Shown here: in pieces, positions 1-10,944 of the stretch | How the letters are laid out: every line of letters starts with the position of its first letter | How positions within the stretch are numbered: the first letter of the stretch is position 1 | Assembly (NCBI RefSeq): GCF_963082655.1 | Contig: NC_081556.1 | Span: 69,115,227 to 69,179,226 of the forward strand | Reading direction: 5' to 3' | Origin: Stomoxys calcitrans | Lineage: Eukaryota > Arthropoda > Insecta > Diptera > Muscidae | Length of the DNA: 64,000 bases | Program-made: the position numbers and the translations under genes | Notes under the pieces: model-generated | What the model saw: the letters and a program-made list of their open reading frames with translations, nothing else | Told to the model about the DNA's origin: nothing | Database searches by the model: none

Positions 1-150
1 GCTGAAATTTGCATCATGATTTCTTCGTTGGCTTCTAATGGTTGTCCCAAGTTTGGTCCGAATCGGTCTATAACCGGATAACCACAGATCCCATATAATC
101 CGATCGATAAGATTCAGCCCAGCCGAACTTAACATGCTCTTATTTGCTTT
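1..150 (+). mobile_element. DINE-like element, 3' end fragment
   Basis: The segment reads as the last internal unit of a DINE-like element (TTGGTCCGAATCGGTCTATA near 52-71), then the decayed 3' hairpin (CAGCCCAGCCGAACTTAACA, 115-134) and a terminal TTATTTGCTTT. The same order with less decay occurs at 42260-42331 and 49040-49087. The 5' part lies outside the window. Confidence 0.7.
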
Positions 151-1059
151 AGTATTTAGCAAGAAAAAAACGTGAAGACATGCATACAACATGTCTACCA
201 AATTTATTCGTCGCACAGTTATGCTAGAATTACCGCTTTGTAACCAATCAACCGTAACAGACCAACGACAAGTTCTTTGTTTTCCATTATTCGAATACAA
301 TTATACTAAAACAATGCGTCCTCATCATCATCATCATCGTCCAATTCTTATACTCGTAATCACCACTGCTATGGCATGGATCAATTTGATGAAGCCTGCT
401 ATGTCCATCACATTGACGACATGCAATTTCAAAAGGAGCCACTTCAAATCAATTACAATGCATTTGTTTTCCGATTGAAGCGTCTTCCAAGCCATGATGC
501 AGCACTAAATGCCCGACAATAGTCGAACAGAGCTTAAATGCCCCGTTAAAACGGCTTTCCAAAACAAAAAATAAATTGCTGAACTCATGATATGGCATGA
601 CATGGCCATTGATCGCCATTCCTCAAAGCGAATAGGGTATAATGCGCAACCTTGGTATTAAATGCATGTTGGGTATAGGTCACGCAGCTAAGAATAAATT
701 GGCGACTTGCTTGGCATGTTGGTCCTTGAGTGAATGGATTTTCAGATGTTTCTAATTTTTTATGAAGAATAACTTCTATGAATATTAACTACATAGGATT
801 CGAACCGAGGGAGGAGGATCAAATATAATCGAACCCTTCTTGTAAGGTTGGTGCACTGTGAGCGGAAATGGGAAAATGTGTAAATAGATTGCAGAAAACA
901 CATTGTAATTTTTTTTCATATTTTGTCATAGGTACACCTTATAAGGGCGCAGAGTGTAATGGGTTCCATGGTGTATTTAACTAAGCGCCAACATGTCTTA
1001 TTTATATTTTGCTTACAGAAGCCATCATTTTGTGTGAATTTGTGTTGTACCATTTCAGC
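151..1059. other. No recognisable gene; AT-rich spacer with a CAT microsatellite
   Basis: No recognisable protein or repeat was found. A short (CAT)n run lies near 323-341. It makes a reading frame at 191-478 look histidine-rich, but nothing else supports that frame as a gene. Confidence 0.5.
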
Positions 1060-1880
1060 TTCTTTATTCAAGTTCCGTTTTAATCTTGGCGGCGTCAATA
1101 ACGCTATCGACCTGGTGGCAGAAAAGCTTCCATGAGGCACGTTTTGCCGCTCTAATCATCTTATTATATTCCTTGAGCTGTGTTTAAAACACATGACAAT
1201 ATAAAGTCCATGGACCTCTTTCCCAATATTGCGAATTTCCCGGTCATCCAGAGTTTTAACTGGGCCGATTTCCTTTCTCGTAAAGGACAACCATCTTCGA
1301 AAGACCCCTTCCTGTTGACATTGTCGTAATGTCTTCTATTCTTGGACAATCTAAATTATCCTGCCCAATTCTTCTTCTGATTAGCCTTACGAATTTTGTC
1401 CAGTTGGGTTTCAACTTATTGCGAAAGCTTATCGGATTCATTGCTGGCCGTGCCATTGCAAGCCTAATGTAGCGATGGTCAGAGAAGGAATGCTCTATGG
1501 AGACCCTCCAATCCTGAATTTCATCGATTAGATTTTCCGAACATATTGTCACATCTAAAATCTTCTCTCTAATCGTATTAACAAAGGTAGCGGTGTTACT
1601 AATATTGAGTAGTGTTATTAAGTGGTTAGTGTTCAAGAATTCTGCCAGGGCTTGGTCCCGCTTATTAATGTTGGTACTACCCCGAGAAATGTGGTGGGAG
1701 TTCGCTTCGCATCCTATTAGTAACTCATTTGCTGTCTGTTTTGCCTTGCTCACCCCACCGTTTCAGCTCTGACGTGGGTGGCGGTGTCGGAGAGTCGGAA
1801 GACTGATGAAGTGATGCCAGGTATGCTCCACCGTCTCCCTGTCTTATCACTGTTGCTTCCGACGCTGATAACTCTGGAGA
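1060..1880 (-). mobile_element. LINE family A, endonuclease region (minus strand, decayed)
   Basis: Read on the minus strand this is the C-terminal half of an apurinic-type endonuclease domain of a non-LTR retrotransposon. It contains an IGCEANSHH stretch, a VTICSENLIDEIQDW stretch and the catalytic SDHRYI motif near 1480, followed by the linker that precedes reverse transcriptase. The same linker is at 56870-57000 on the plus strand, which fixes the family. A frameshift lies near 1256-1350. The upstream ORF1 of the same copy is at 3040-3960, separated by the DINE insertion at 1893-3002. It is a pseudogene; no reverse transcriptase is left here. Confidence 0.8.
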
Positions 1881-1892
1881 AGATATGTAATT

Positions 1893-3002
1893 TTATTTTT
1901 ATACCCACCATCGAAGGATGGGGGTATATTCATTTTGTCATTCCGTTTGCAACACATCGAAATATCCATTTCCGACCCTATAAAATATATATATCCTTGA
2001 TCAGCATAAAAATCTAAAACGATCTAGCCTTCTTCGTCCGTCTGTCTGTTGAAAACATGCTACAGTCTTTAAAAATAGAGATATTGAGCGGAAACTTTGC
2101 ACAGATTCTTTTTTTTTGCTGAAATTTGGGGCAGTGAGTTGTATTAGCAATTCGAACTCCTTTGCCAATTTTGCCCAGATCGGTCGAGATTTGGATATAG
2201 CTGCCATAAATACCGATCGTCTGATTTAGGGTCTTCGGTCCATAAAAGACGCATTTATTGTCCGATGTGGGACAGTGAGTTGTGTTACGCCCTTCGACAT
2301 CCTTTGTTAATTGGGCTTAGATCGGTCCAAATTTGGATATAGCTGCCATATAGACCGATCCTCCGATTTCGGGTCTTAGGTCCATAAAAGGCGCATTTAT
2401 TGTCCGATGTAGCCGAAATTTGGGACAGTGAGTTAAGTTAAGCCCCCTTGATATACTTCTGCATTATGCCACAGATCTTCCTCCTTCTTCAATTTCACTC
2501 AGATCGGTCCAGATTTGGATATAGCTGCCATATAGGCCGATCGCTCGATTTAATGTTTTGGGCCCATAAGAAGCGCATTTATTGTCCGATGTTGCCGAAA
2601 TTTTGGACAGAGTGGTAAGTTAATCCCCTCCACATATGTCTGCAATTTCGTCTAGATCGATGAAAATTTGCATATAGCTGTCATATTCACAGATATCTCG
2701 ATTTAAATTCTTGGCCCCAAAAAAGGAGAATTTGTAATCCTATTTAACTGAAATTTGACACATTGACTTATGTTAGGCTTTTCGACATCCATGTTGTATA
2801 TGGTTCGGATCAATTTATTTTTTTATAGCTTCTAAAAAGACCAATATAACTTATACACAATTAAACAATGACTTGTACTTATTAGTATTTGGTCCAAATT
2901 GGATCATGTTTCGATATAACTGCTATGGAATATAAGGAATGCAATTTTCACTGGATTTTGATGAAAGGTGGTTTACATATATACCCGAGGTGGTGGGTAT
3001 CC
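1893..3002 (+). mobile_element. DINE-like element inserted in LINE A
   Basis: It starts with the characteristic 5' block: TTTTTATACCCACCATCGAA, then GGATGGGGGTATA, a TATATATCCTTGATCAGCAT stretch and CGTCCGTCTGTCTG. Diverged internal units follow, each with GGATATAGCTGCCATA and GATCGGTC, near 2191, 2333 and 2515. It ends at ATACCCGAGGTGGTGGGTAT (2983-3002), which mirrors the 5' TATACCCACC. The usual 3' hairpin and TTACTTGTTT end are missing. It separates the ORF1 and endonuclease parts of LINE A. Confidence 0.75.
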
Positions 3003-3039
3003 AAAGTAACGCATTTTTTACTTGTTATGACGTATGATT

Positions 3040-3960
3040 GCGTCCGGTGGAAGTTTATCTGGATGGGATCAATCACTGGTCCTCCAGTAAATAGGCTTCT
3101 TGGGGCGGGTGCTGGTCTCATCGTCGTCTCCATGTTCGTTAAGCTGCATTGAGTTTCCCGTCCCTGCACACCCTGATGTTTTAATATTAGCATATTGGCT
3201 TATACTGGTCTTCCCATTATTGGAACAGTCGGTGTTGGTCTCGTCGTCAGCCCACTAATCCTCCTAATCTTGAAAACCACATTCTTGTTCTCGTAGTACA
3301 TCATTCCTTAAGTCTTAGCCAAACTTGTCTCGGTGACTAGATCAATGTCCACCACAAGGAGAGTTCCTTCCTTCCTTTTTCTGCTCCCTGTGAAAGACCT
3401 CTCACTTCTCTGCGACCAAACCTTGGTTTTTCTTGCCTAAGAATCCCCAAAAGCGTTCCGTCGCGAATTTACTGCCCCATCCTTTGATGAAGCCCGTCGC
3501 CTTTGTGACCGGGGAGATGTCCATCTTCCTCACCAAGACGAGCATTGTGCCGCAGGGTGTGTGGATACTTCTGACGAGCTTCTTGACAGTATAAGTACCT
3601 TCTGCTGACGCTAGGCGCAGGTTGAAGATGACCCCTCTATACTCGCAGCTCATTACTTATATGGTCCACCCAGAGTTCCAGATATGTTCGAAAATCTGCT
3701 CGTGAACCAGATCCTTCATCTGGAAGAATCCTACCGGATAAACTGCCGATAATGATGATAGCATATGTTTGCTCGTCTCCATTGAGCGACACCTCACCTT
3801 ACGGTAAAAGGGCGGCGCCTTACCTTTTTCAGCGACTATCTTCCCCCTCCGTGATGATTGTATCGTCCGTTTGGAAGTCACAGTCCTCCATGAAGACTCA
3901 ACTTTCGTGCGCGATTCCTTCGTTTCTGTTCCGACGTAAACATTTTCTTAATAATTACCT
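3040..3960 (-). mobile_element. LINE family A, ORF1 region (minus strand, decayed)
   Basis: Minus-strand pieces at 3402-3653 and 3657-3881 resemble the C-terminal part of LINE ORF1 (a nucleic-acid-binding accessory protein): a RFWGFLGKKNQGLVAEKW stretch, preceded by a stretch about cysteine-poor cap-binding-like character. Assignment to ORF1 is an inference from general resemblance and from position: it lies just upstream, on the same strand, of the endonuclease fragment at 1060-1880. Stops and frameshifts break it into three or more frames. Confidence 0.5.
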
Positions 3961-5009
3961 ATTTCGAGAGACAGATAGTTTTCTTCGAGGAACGAAATGA
4001 AAAAACGTCCGCTACACTCAACGGTTACTTTGTTATTGTAACAGCTCTCTGTAATACTGTTCCAAATATGTAATATCTATGAAAGGTGTAACTTTTGCCC
4101 CCTAATTTTGTTTGCAAATTGGTGAACTCAGCTGTAAAAATCCGCCGGAGGTGTCTTAAAATCTTGTATTGTGACCTCATATTTTATGATTTGCGAAGAG
4201 ATTTGTAATCCGAGTTTTAAGTTTAAGCCAAAGCCCTGCACAAAACCGTTAATTCGTGATTGTATTTGCTGAACTCGTGAACACTGAACCCACATGATGT
4301 TGTATTTCAAGACTACTGAAGAGAGAGACACTGGAGACACAAATAATCAGAATCGTGAAAAACAACCACCATACAGTACTTGGGAGTATTTTTACAACGT
4401 ATTGTACTATACAACATGCACTCACTGAATTCCGAATCAATCTTTCTTTTTGTTGAAGGGCTCATTTTATGCATTCATTCATCTCTCTCAACTGTCTTAT
4501 ACAATGTTGTAGAGTTCAGTTCCTGAAATACTCTTGATTGTAAATGCATCTTGAAAGCAGAAATTGATGGTCTTGCGCAGGTCTCTGATGCAGGCTGATC
4601 GGCCCATTAATGACTGTTTGGTAAGCAATTCAAAATTGGACATGGAATAGGTTTCCAAATTTCAAGCCCCATGGATCAGCCTCTGGGCCCATAAGGGACA
4701 CCTAATTTCGCATACTTATTGGAAAACACCTGAACATTGACTATGTAAAGTTTTGTGTACATATCTCAATCCGTTCAAAAGTTCCACAATTAATTCCAAG
4801 AATTTGAGATTTGACAATACTGTGAGTAAGCCGTTACTTCTTTTCATTTGAGAACCTAATTTGCTCATATTAAATATAGCTAGTTGTTTATTGGTGTATG
4901 TTCAAAAATATATAGTTTAATAAAAAGATTTTAAAAAGAAAACCTTTCTTGATAAATAAAGATGTTATCAATTTTTCAATGAGAAACAACAAATATAAAA
5001 TATAAATGA
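3961..5009. other. No recognisable gene
   Basis: AT-rich sequence. I found no repeat match to the rest of the window and no protein similarity. Short frames on both strands (for example 4128-4340) have no recognisable motif. Confidence 0.5.
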
Positions 5010-5135
5010 TATTATGCGAAGAATAGCATGGCCAGCGCCGAATTCGATAAGCATCCGTAATCAGTTTAAAACCAACTGGAGAAAAATCGGAAGGCTAATC
5101 AGAAAAATAACTCAGCATAAAACTTGATTTTTCAA
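5010..5135 (+). mobile_element. LINE family A, endonuclease C-terminal scrap
   Basis: The plus strand translates to a stretch like RRIAWPAPNSISIRNQ followed by NWRKIGRLIRK. It aligns with the end of the endonuclease in the copy at 1060-1880 (ARPAMNPISFRNKLKPNW) and with 56550-56610. Only about 40 codons remain. Confidence 0.6.
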
Positions 5136-5334
5136 AGAAGTGCATAACTTTACGTCGAACAGGATGAAGCAATGCACCGTGGGGTATTTGGCCTTCGAAA
5201 TGGCGGTTAATTGTTTTTTTTTTTTTAATTTCCGATGTAGTAGTCGATTTTTAATTTACGACAAAATTCGATGACGATATCTGAAAATACAGCAATATTT
5301 ATTGTAAACTTTTTTACCAATAATGTATGTCGAT

Positions 5335-5765
5335 TTGTTACAATCGTATCTTGAGAACAGATTTTTTAGAGGAAAACTGGAGGATTCATATTCAGGCATG
5401 AAGAAAATTAGCACAGGAGTACCACAAGGGAGCATACTTGGCCCAATTTGATATCTATTGTGTACCTATGATGTACCAGAGCCACAAAATACCGGTGTTA
5501 CGATACCGCAATTCTGGCTGTTGCAGATTCTGAAAGTGATGCAAATCATAACTTACAGTAAGCTCTGAATATCATTAAAACTTGGGCAGAAAAATGGCGA
5601 AAAGAACTTTATCACAGTAAATCAGCATGTACAAACTTTACAAATAATAAACACACACACAAAAATTGCTGTTGTATGTAGAAAACTTTAAAAATTCCTT
5701 ACTCGAACGATGCCAAATATCTCGGAATGACCTTAGATGCAAAATTACGGTTGAAGGAAGTTAGG
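5335..5765 (+). mobile_element. Jockey-type LINE reverse transcriptase fragment
   Basis: The plus strand encodes ISTGVPQGSILGPI near 5405-5450, the conserved block between the two catalytic palm motifs of non-LTR reverse transcriptases. About 60 codons later it has DTAILAVADSESDANHNLQ, the DDTA region with one base-pair-level break where the first D should be. It ends with AKYLGMTLDAKLRLKE, the usual block after the palm. A stop follows GPI and there are several frameshifts. It is short and internally broken, hence a pseudogene fragment. Confidence 0.8.
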
Positions 5766-5879
5766 TAGAAATGTCAGTAGCTAATTATTTACTCGTCAAA
5801 TAAATACCATATGCATATGTAGTTACGGCCATTAAATTGCATGTAAGGTAAAATAAATATTTAAGAGCTATATATAAAT

Positions 5880-6900
5880 CTAATCCGATGCTGTTTTGTA
5901 CACATATTTTCACAGATTGTGTAGGTTGGTCTGGAAGGAAACATAGGCTATATAATTCTTTGATATCGGGAGGGGGTGGACCCTCCCCCATACCAGAAAA
6001 GTACTGCCCAAAAATAAAAGTGGACCGATCGGGACAATATGGGATTCAAATGAAAGGTATTCAAGAATAGAGTACGAATTTCATAATAAAAGTTGGATCC
6101 AAGAACCTGGAAGGCCGCCCCAGCCTCAAAACTCCTAAAAATAAGTTTATTTGACGATCATGACAGTAGATCGATCAAGGAGTAGATTACGAATATGGTC
6201 AAAAAGTAGGAATAGGCTTTACAATTTATTGATAACGGAAGGGGGCGGACCCTCCACCGTTACCCCAAAACACCACCCAAAATCAAAAGTGGACCGATAA
6301 GGACAATTGGGTATCAAATGAAAAGTATGCGAAAGTAGATAACGAATCTGGCATACAAATTCATGTCGAAGTATAGGGGGTCACCCCACCCCCAAAAAAA
6401 CGCCCCTAATGGGCACATTAGCCCATCACGGGTATATCGGACCCGGTTTGTTTGTTCCGTATATACTGAAAAAAGGTAAAACCGATTTCGTTGAATTTTT
6501 CGCATATTGTGTTGGCTGGTCTGAAAGGAAACATAGGTTATATAATTTTTCGGTATCGGAAGGACCCTCCCCCTCATGCCAGAAACACAACTCAAAACCA
6601 CATGTGGACCGATCGGGACAATATAGGTATCAAATGAAAGGTATCTGAGAGTAGAATACGAATATGGTATTAAAATTTGAGTCTGAACTTCATTTCCGTT
6701 GGGAATAAAGAACGAATTTGATATATATTTTCAGTCCAAAGTGCCGGTGGCCGCCCCAGCTACAAAACACCCTCCAAATGGTTCATATTTACCGGCCATT
6801 GCAATATGGTGCTCAAATTAAAGGGATTTGGAAGTGCAGCACGAGGTCTGTCTGAGGTGCTATCCCTCCCCTAATGAAAAAATTACCCAAAGGAGGAACA
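5880..6900 (+). mobile_element. Helitron-like interspersed repeat (family F3)
   Basis: It contains a TTTTCACAGATTGTGTAGG start region, then repeated blocks with GGGGTGGACCCTCCCCCAT, GTGGACCGATCGGGACAATA and TCAAATGAAAGGTAT at 5960-6060, 6240-6330 and 6540-6650. The same blocks occur in the copies at 12892-13925, 19545-21412 and 23800-24500. Frames inside it are chance frames. The Helitron assignment rests on end sequences of other copies and is an inference. Confidence 0.6.
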
Positions 6901-6904
6901 TTAC

Positions 6905-7115
6905 CTCCAGGAACAGAGAATGGGCAAATTCTCACACATCAATGAGTGCTTTCCGATTCAAGTTTAAACTCAATGGTAAGGGACTTTTCTTTGGGGAACA
7001 TTTTTTAAATGCCCATGCATGGCATTGTACCTCGCAAATGTCGGCAACATTAAGCGGGAATAAACAACGCTTTGTCCGATGTTCTCGCCGGGATTCGAAC
7101 GCGTGCCATTGTAGC
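6905..7115 (-). mobile_element. tRNA-derived SINE, left arm of a head-to-head pair
   Basis: On the minus strand it reads from a tRNA-like region with the B-box-type sequence GTTCGAATCC (complement of 7091-7100), through CGGCGAGAACATCGGACAA, CAACATTTGCGAGGTA-like and CATGCATGGGCATTT, to a tail with CACTCATTGATGTGTGAGAA (6925-6945). The body matches the SINE at 31836-32107 in order. It pairs with the plus-strand copy at 7125-7325 to form a large palindrome. Confidence 0.75.
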
Positions 7116-7124
7116 CTATGACGC

Positions 7125-7325
7125 TGAACTCGTTCGAATCCCGCGTGCCATTGTAGCCTATGTCGCCTGTCGTAAGAATCCTGGCGAGAACATCGGACAA
7201 GGCGGTGTTTATCCCCGCTTAATGTTGCCTACATTTGCGAGGTACAATGCCATGCATGGGCATTTAAAAAATTTTCCCAAAACAAAGGTCCTTTATCATT
7301 GAATTTTCTTTTTAACCAATTTTTT
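7125..7325 (+). mobile_element. tRNA-derived SINE, right arm of a head-to-head pair
   Basis: It has CGTTCGAATCC (7131-7141, B-box-like), then CTGGCGAGAACATCGGACAA and TTTGCGAGGTACAATGCCAT, ending with CCTTTATCATTGAATTTTC. The last part of the SINE is missing or replaced by AT-rich sequence. A 21-bp piece, CGCGTGCCATTGTAGCCTAT, is repeated in direct orientation on both sides of the junction (near 7100 and 7143). Confidence 0.75.
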
Positions 7326-7812
7326 TCCAATCTTAATATTTTTCTTTCCTGTGACGCTTCTCGGAATTGATCCTCATTTTGAATGTGCAATGTATTCCCA
7401 AACTTTATATCCATACGGAATATTTTGATAAAAGTTCGTACTCAATTTCAAATAAATATTATAACAAACGTATTTGACTTTTAAAGATTTGAAACCTATT
7501 CTAATTTGTATTAAGGAGTCTTCCCAAATGAGATAAATATTTTTCTTGATTTAGTAATTTTTTTTTCGCTTTTGCTCTGTTATTTTTAATCATATAATAT
7601 AAAAAGGAATCACAATTCAATATTTCAGTTTGATAATAGGCATGTGTTTTATGATATATTGTAGATATACTCACTTACCTTTTAATACCACAAAATTGGG
7701 AAAATAATTAAGATTAGTGTATTGATCGAGAGGGAGCGGCAGTGTGTATTGAGATCGTTAGCATATAAAATTAATCGATGATCAGGTAACACATCTAAAG
7801 TTTACATATATT
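7326..7812. other. No recognisable gene
   Basis: AT-rich sequence without a repeat match that I can see. Confidence 0.5.
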
Positions 7813-8814
7813 AAGCAAGTAAGAGCGTGCTAAGTTCGGCCACGCCACATCTTGTATACCTTCCACCATGGATCGCATTTGTCGAGTTCTTTGCGCGGTA
7901 TCTCTTTTTAGGCAAACAAAGAATAATTAATAAAAACTGTTATGCTATTGGAGCTATATCAAGTTATAGTCCGGGCCATAAATGAATTGAATGCTGAACA
8001 TTGCAAAATCCATTGTGTAATATTTCAGTCCCATCGGATAAGAATTCCTCCGTGTAAGGGCTCAAGAAGCAAAATCTGGAGATCAGTTTATATGGCAGCT
8101 GTATCAAGCTATAGATCGATTCAGACCATATTGGACACGCTTCATGGGAGAAGCAGTTGTACAAAATTTCTGCCAAATCGGATGAGAATTGCGCCCCCTA
8201 GAGGCTCAAGAAGTCAAGATCCCAGATCGGTTTATATGGCAGCTATATCAGGTTATGTACTGATTTACGCCATATTTGGCACAGCTATTGGAAGCCATAA
8301 CAAAACACCTCATGAAAAAATCGGATAAGAATTGCGCCCTCCAGCGGATCAAGAAGTCAAGATCCAAGATCGGTTTATATTGCAGCTATACCAGGTTATG
8401 GATCGATTTCAACCATACTTACCATACTTAACAGTTATTGGAAGTCATAACAAAACACCTCTTAATGCTTAAGCAGTCAAGACTCAAGATCGATTTATGT
8501 GGCAGCTATATATAGGTTATGAACCGATTTGAACCATACTAAGCACCTTATAGAGGCTCAAGAAGTCATAACCCAAGATCGGTTTTATGGCAGCTGTATC
8601 AAAACATGGACCGATTTGGCCCATTACAATCCCAACCGACCTACACTTATAAAAATATTTGTGCAAAATTTGACGGAGATGGCTAGATGCACTTAAAATG
8701 ACATGACGATCAAGAATGTATATACTTTATGGGGTCTCAGACGCATATTTCAAGGTGTTACAAATAGAATGACGAAATTAGTATACCCCCATCCTATGGT
8801 GGAGGGTATAAAAA
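7813..8814 (-). mobile_element. DINE-like element, both ends present
   Basis: In plus coordinates it runs from the 3' end (AAGTAAGAGCGTGCTAAGTT, near 7818) and CTTCCACCATGGATCGCATT, through internal units with GGTTTATATGGCAGCTATAT near 8229 and 8373, to the 5' block CCCCCATCCTATGGTGGAGG and GTATAAAA at 8814. Units contain CTCAAGAAGTCAAGATC. The GTCC-rich tract is partly lost (ATGGCTAGATGCACTTAAAA at 8678). Reading frames here, such as 7942-8328, are products of the repeat. Confidence 0.8.
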
Positions 8815-9480
8815 GGGGATTCGTATTTTCTTCTTTGCAATATCCCCTTCTGAAAGAATTTCTTTTATATTATGAAAAATAAGTTAATGTTAAATTTTAT
8901 TTTTGCAAAGATGGTAATAGAACTTTTCAGTGCTCTGTACGCTTACAAATATTTTGTATTCCAAACTTTATGCGCTTGCCATGCAAAGATGAAAGAAACC
9001 CAAGTTCTCATTATTAAAGACGGGTAATTGGTTCTGTTGATTATTGCAGGGCAAAAGAAAAGTGTTTGAAAAGATCTATCTACCTGAAGTGCAGAGAATA
9101 CCAAGCGATGCATCGTGGAATGGGTGTACGGGAATCACGACCAAATCAAAGCAATAACAATTAAACGCCAAAATAGTATGAATAAGTTTCTCAAGTTGGC
9201 CGTGTGTCGGTTGCATCTTTCTTCTGGTGTCAGCGGTAAAAGTTTTCATCGTCAGACCGTCTGTTCGTGCAACGTGTTATTAAATGCTCCTCGATATTTT
9301 CCTCGTAATACGCCATGCTGTGCGGTGCCACGTTGGCTTGGCAGTACCTTGATTGTAACAGTGGGACTGAAAAGGATAGCCAAACAGTTGTTTGGGTGGA
9401 TAGGAAAGAATAGGTAAATAGTTAGTTACATGGGTGTTGTTGTTTGCCGCTATTCACAATTTTGTTTGGTTGTTCCTCAG
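8815..9480. other. Spacer leading into a GC-richer island
   Basis: 8815-9090 is AT-rich with no match. From about 9090 the sequence becomes visibly richer in G and C, has no recognised repeat, and stays so to about 10160. No protein was recognised. A possible acceptor tract ends at 9480 (see the next entry). Confidence 0.4.
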
Positions 9481-9603
9481 CAGGAGTGACTATGGTGCAG
9501 CGGCTGCTGTCAGCCGCCTTTCTTGGAGTGCCGTCATCGTGTAAAGATAGACATTCCCCGGTTGCCCGTGCACCACAGCTGCTAAGTACCCACAAACGTA
9601 CAG
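9481..9603 (+). CDS. Candidate coding exon (speculative)
   Basis: A pyrimidine-rich tract ending TTGGTTGTTCCTCAG (9466-9480) resembles a 3' splice site, and ACAG followed by GTAAGTGC (9600-9611) is a strong 5' splice-site match. The frame through ATG at 9492 stays open to the donor: 37 codons starting MVQRLLSAAFLGVPSSC, with several R and K and few acidic residues, which could be an amphipathic targeting or signal segment. The protein is not recognised. The region is GC-richer than its surroundings and free of known repeats. It could equally be a chance pairing of splice-like sites. No partner exon was identified. Confidence 0.2.
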
Positions 9604-10507
9604 GTAAGTGCAAGTAAATGGAGCGGGAAAATGCGATTTGTATGGTGGGGCCGAATCATGCCCCATGCACTTGACAAACACTTCAGATATTGCCTGCTGA
9701 GTTGGTAGTGGTGGTTGGCGGTTGCATGGTTAATGTTGGAGGCTGCTAGCTGGGTCGTTGCTGATGATGATGCACTCACCTTTGGTTGGTTGTTGCTTTT
9801 CTGCCATTGTGTTACCGATGCTGATGTTGTTGCTGCTGCTGCGTGCTTTTTTTCCTTTGTCTTGGCCGTAGCTATCAGGCAATGTGTGTTGAAAACTCTT
9901 CGGATGGCTTGCGTGATGGTGCATATTTCTCATGCCGACATTATCCAGCTGTAAGAACGAACGGTTTACGTGTAATTGTAGCGTCGAGTGTTGACGGTCG
10001 CACCTACCTACCAGTTTACTTTAGAGCTGTGGAGAGGGCGATACAATGTGGTGATCTGTGAGTTGTGGAGTTCCTGAAAAGTTGCTTTTTAGACATATGG
10101 GAAACAATGCCATTCTCATATGGATTGTAGTGAGAAAGATTGATGGATGGCTTGCTTGTTGGACGCATAGAACTGCTTGCCGCTGATGATCGTCTCCGAC
10201 AATTGGCCGACGAAAACGTTGTATTTTCCCAGAACTTTTGCTTATTTAACTGTTACTCTGTTAAAATTGTTCATTGCATGTTTGCGCAATGAAACGAATT
10301 GTACAGTACAACTTCAAATGGGCGCCTCAATTTCATTTTCTAGCGATAGCTTGTTAACTAGAATCTTCAATTTAAGAAACACGTTATCGATGGCTCAGCC
10401 AGACAAAGAATCGTCTTCTGAGAAAACCAAAGGGTCTCAAAGAGTAGATTGGGTTGGGTAGAAAAAAAGCTTGCGGATTGTTAACCACCTATGTTACCAC
10501 GGACACT
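9604..10507. other. GC-richer, repeat-poor spacer with trinucleotide runs
   Basis: TGTTGTTGCTGCTGCTGCGT (9823-9842) is a short CTG-type run of the kind common in fly genes. No frame gave a recognisable product on either strand. From about 10160 the composition drifts back to AT-rich. Confidence 0.4.
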
Positions 10508-10890
10508 AGGGTGGGTCAATTTTTAGGGCTCAAGAACACAGACCAAGCGATTGTCAAAATCATAATCTATGACAATTTTTTAGAAAGGTGGGTCAACTTT
10601 TGCTGTCATCAAAATCGTTATGCACGACATGGGCCTAAAAGCAAAATCGAGCTATCGGTTTTAAAGACAAAATGCAAAATTTTGTTAGTACGGGACAAAA
10701 AACTGAATTTTGCTATTAAAAACCGGGAGCTCGATTTTGATTTTAGACCTTAGGGGTCTAAAATCAAAGGTCTAAAATCAAAATCGAGCTTCCGGTTTTT
10801 AACAGAAAAATTCAATTGCTTCTTCACTAAAAGTTCTTAAAATTTGTCGTGCATTATGATTTTGGTAACAGCCAAAAGTTGACCCACAGT
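10508..10890. mobile_element. Foldback-type inverted repeat element
   Basis: The stretch GTGGGTCAACTTTTGCTGTC (10588-10607) and its continuation to CGACA recur inverted at about 10842-10890 (AGCCAAAAGTTGACCCACAG) with few mismatches. A further copy of the arm start, GGGTGGGTCAATTTTTAGG, lies at 10510-10530. The centre is another inverted repeat built from GGTCTAAAATCAAA and AAATCGAGCT (10715-10795). Outer ends read CACTAGGGTGGGTCAA and TTGACCCACAGTG. No coding capacity. The superfamily is not assigned: no convincing target duplication was found. Confidence 0.6.
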
Positions 10891-10944
10891 GATCGATCCG
10901 TATAATCGATATCGATTCAATGCCCTTAAGTTGGACTTGCATTT

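Noticed and set aside
191..478. 95-codon frame with a histidine run
   Set aside because: The run comes from a CAT microsatellite; no motif or gene context.
7942..8328. 128-codon frame with repeated YMAAISGY-type peptides
   Set aside because: Lies wholly inside a DINE-like element; the same peptide recurs wherever the 153-bp unit occurs.
9241..9275. Core promoter (Inr plus DPE) near TCAGACCGTCTG
   Set aside because: The initiator match is weak and the downstream element is not at the right spacing.
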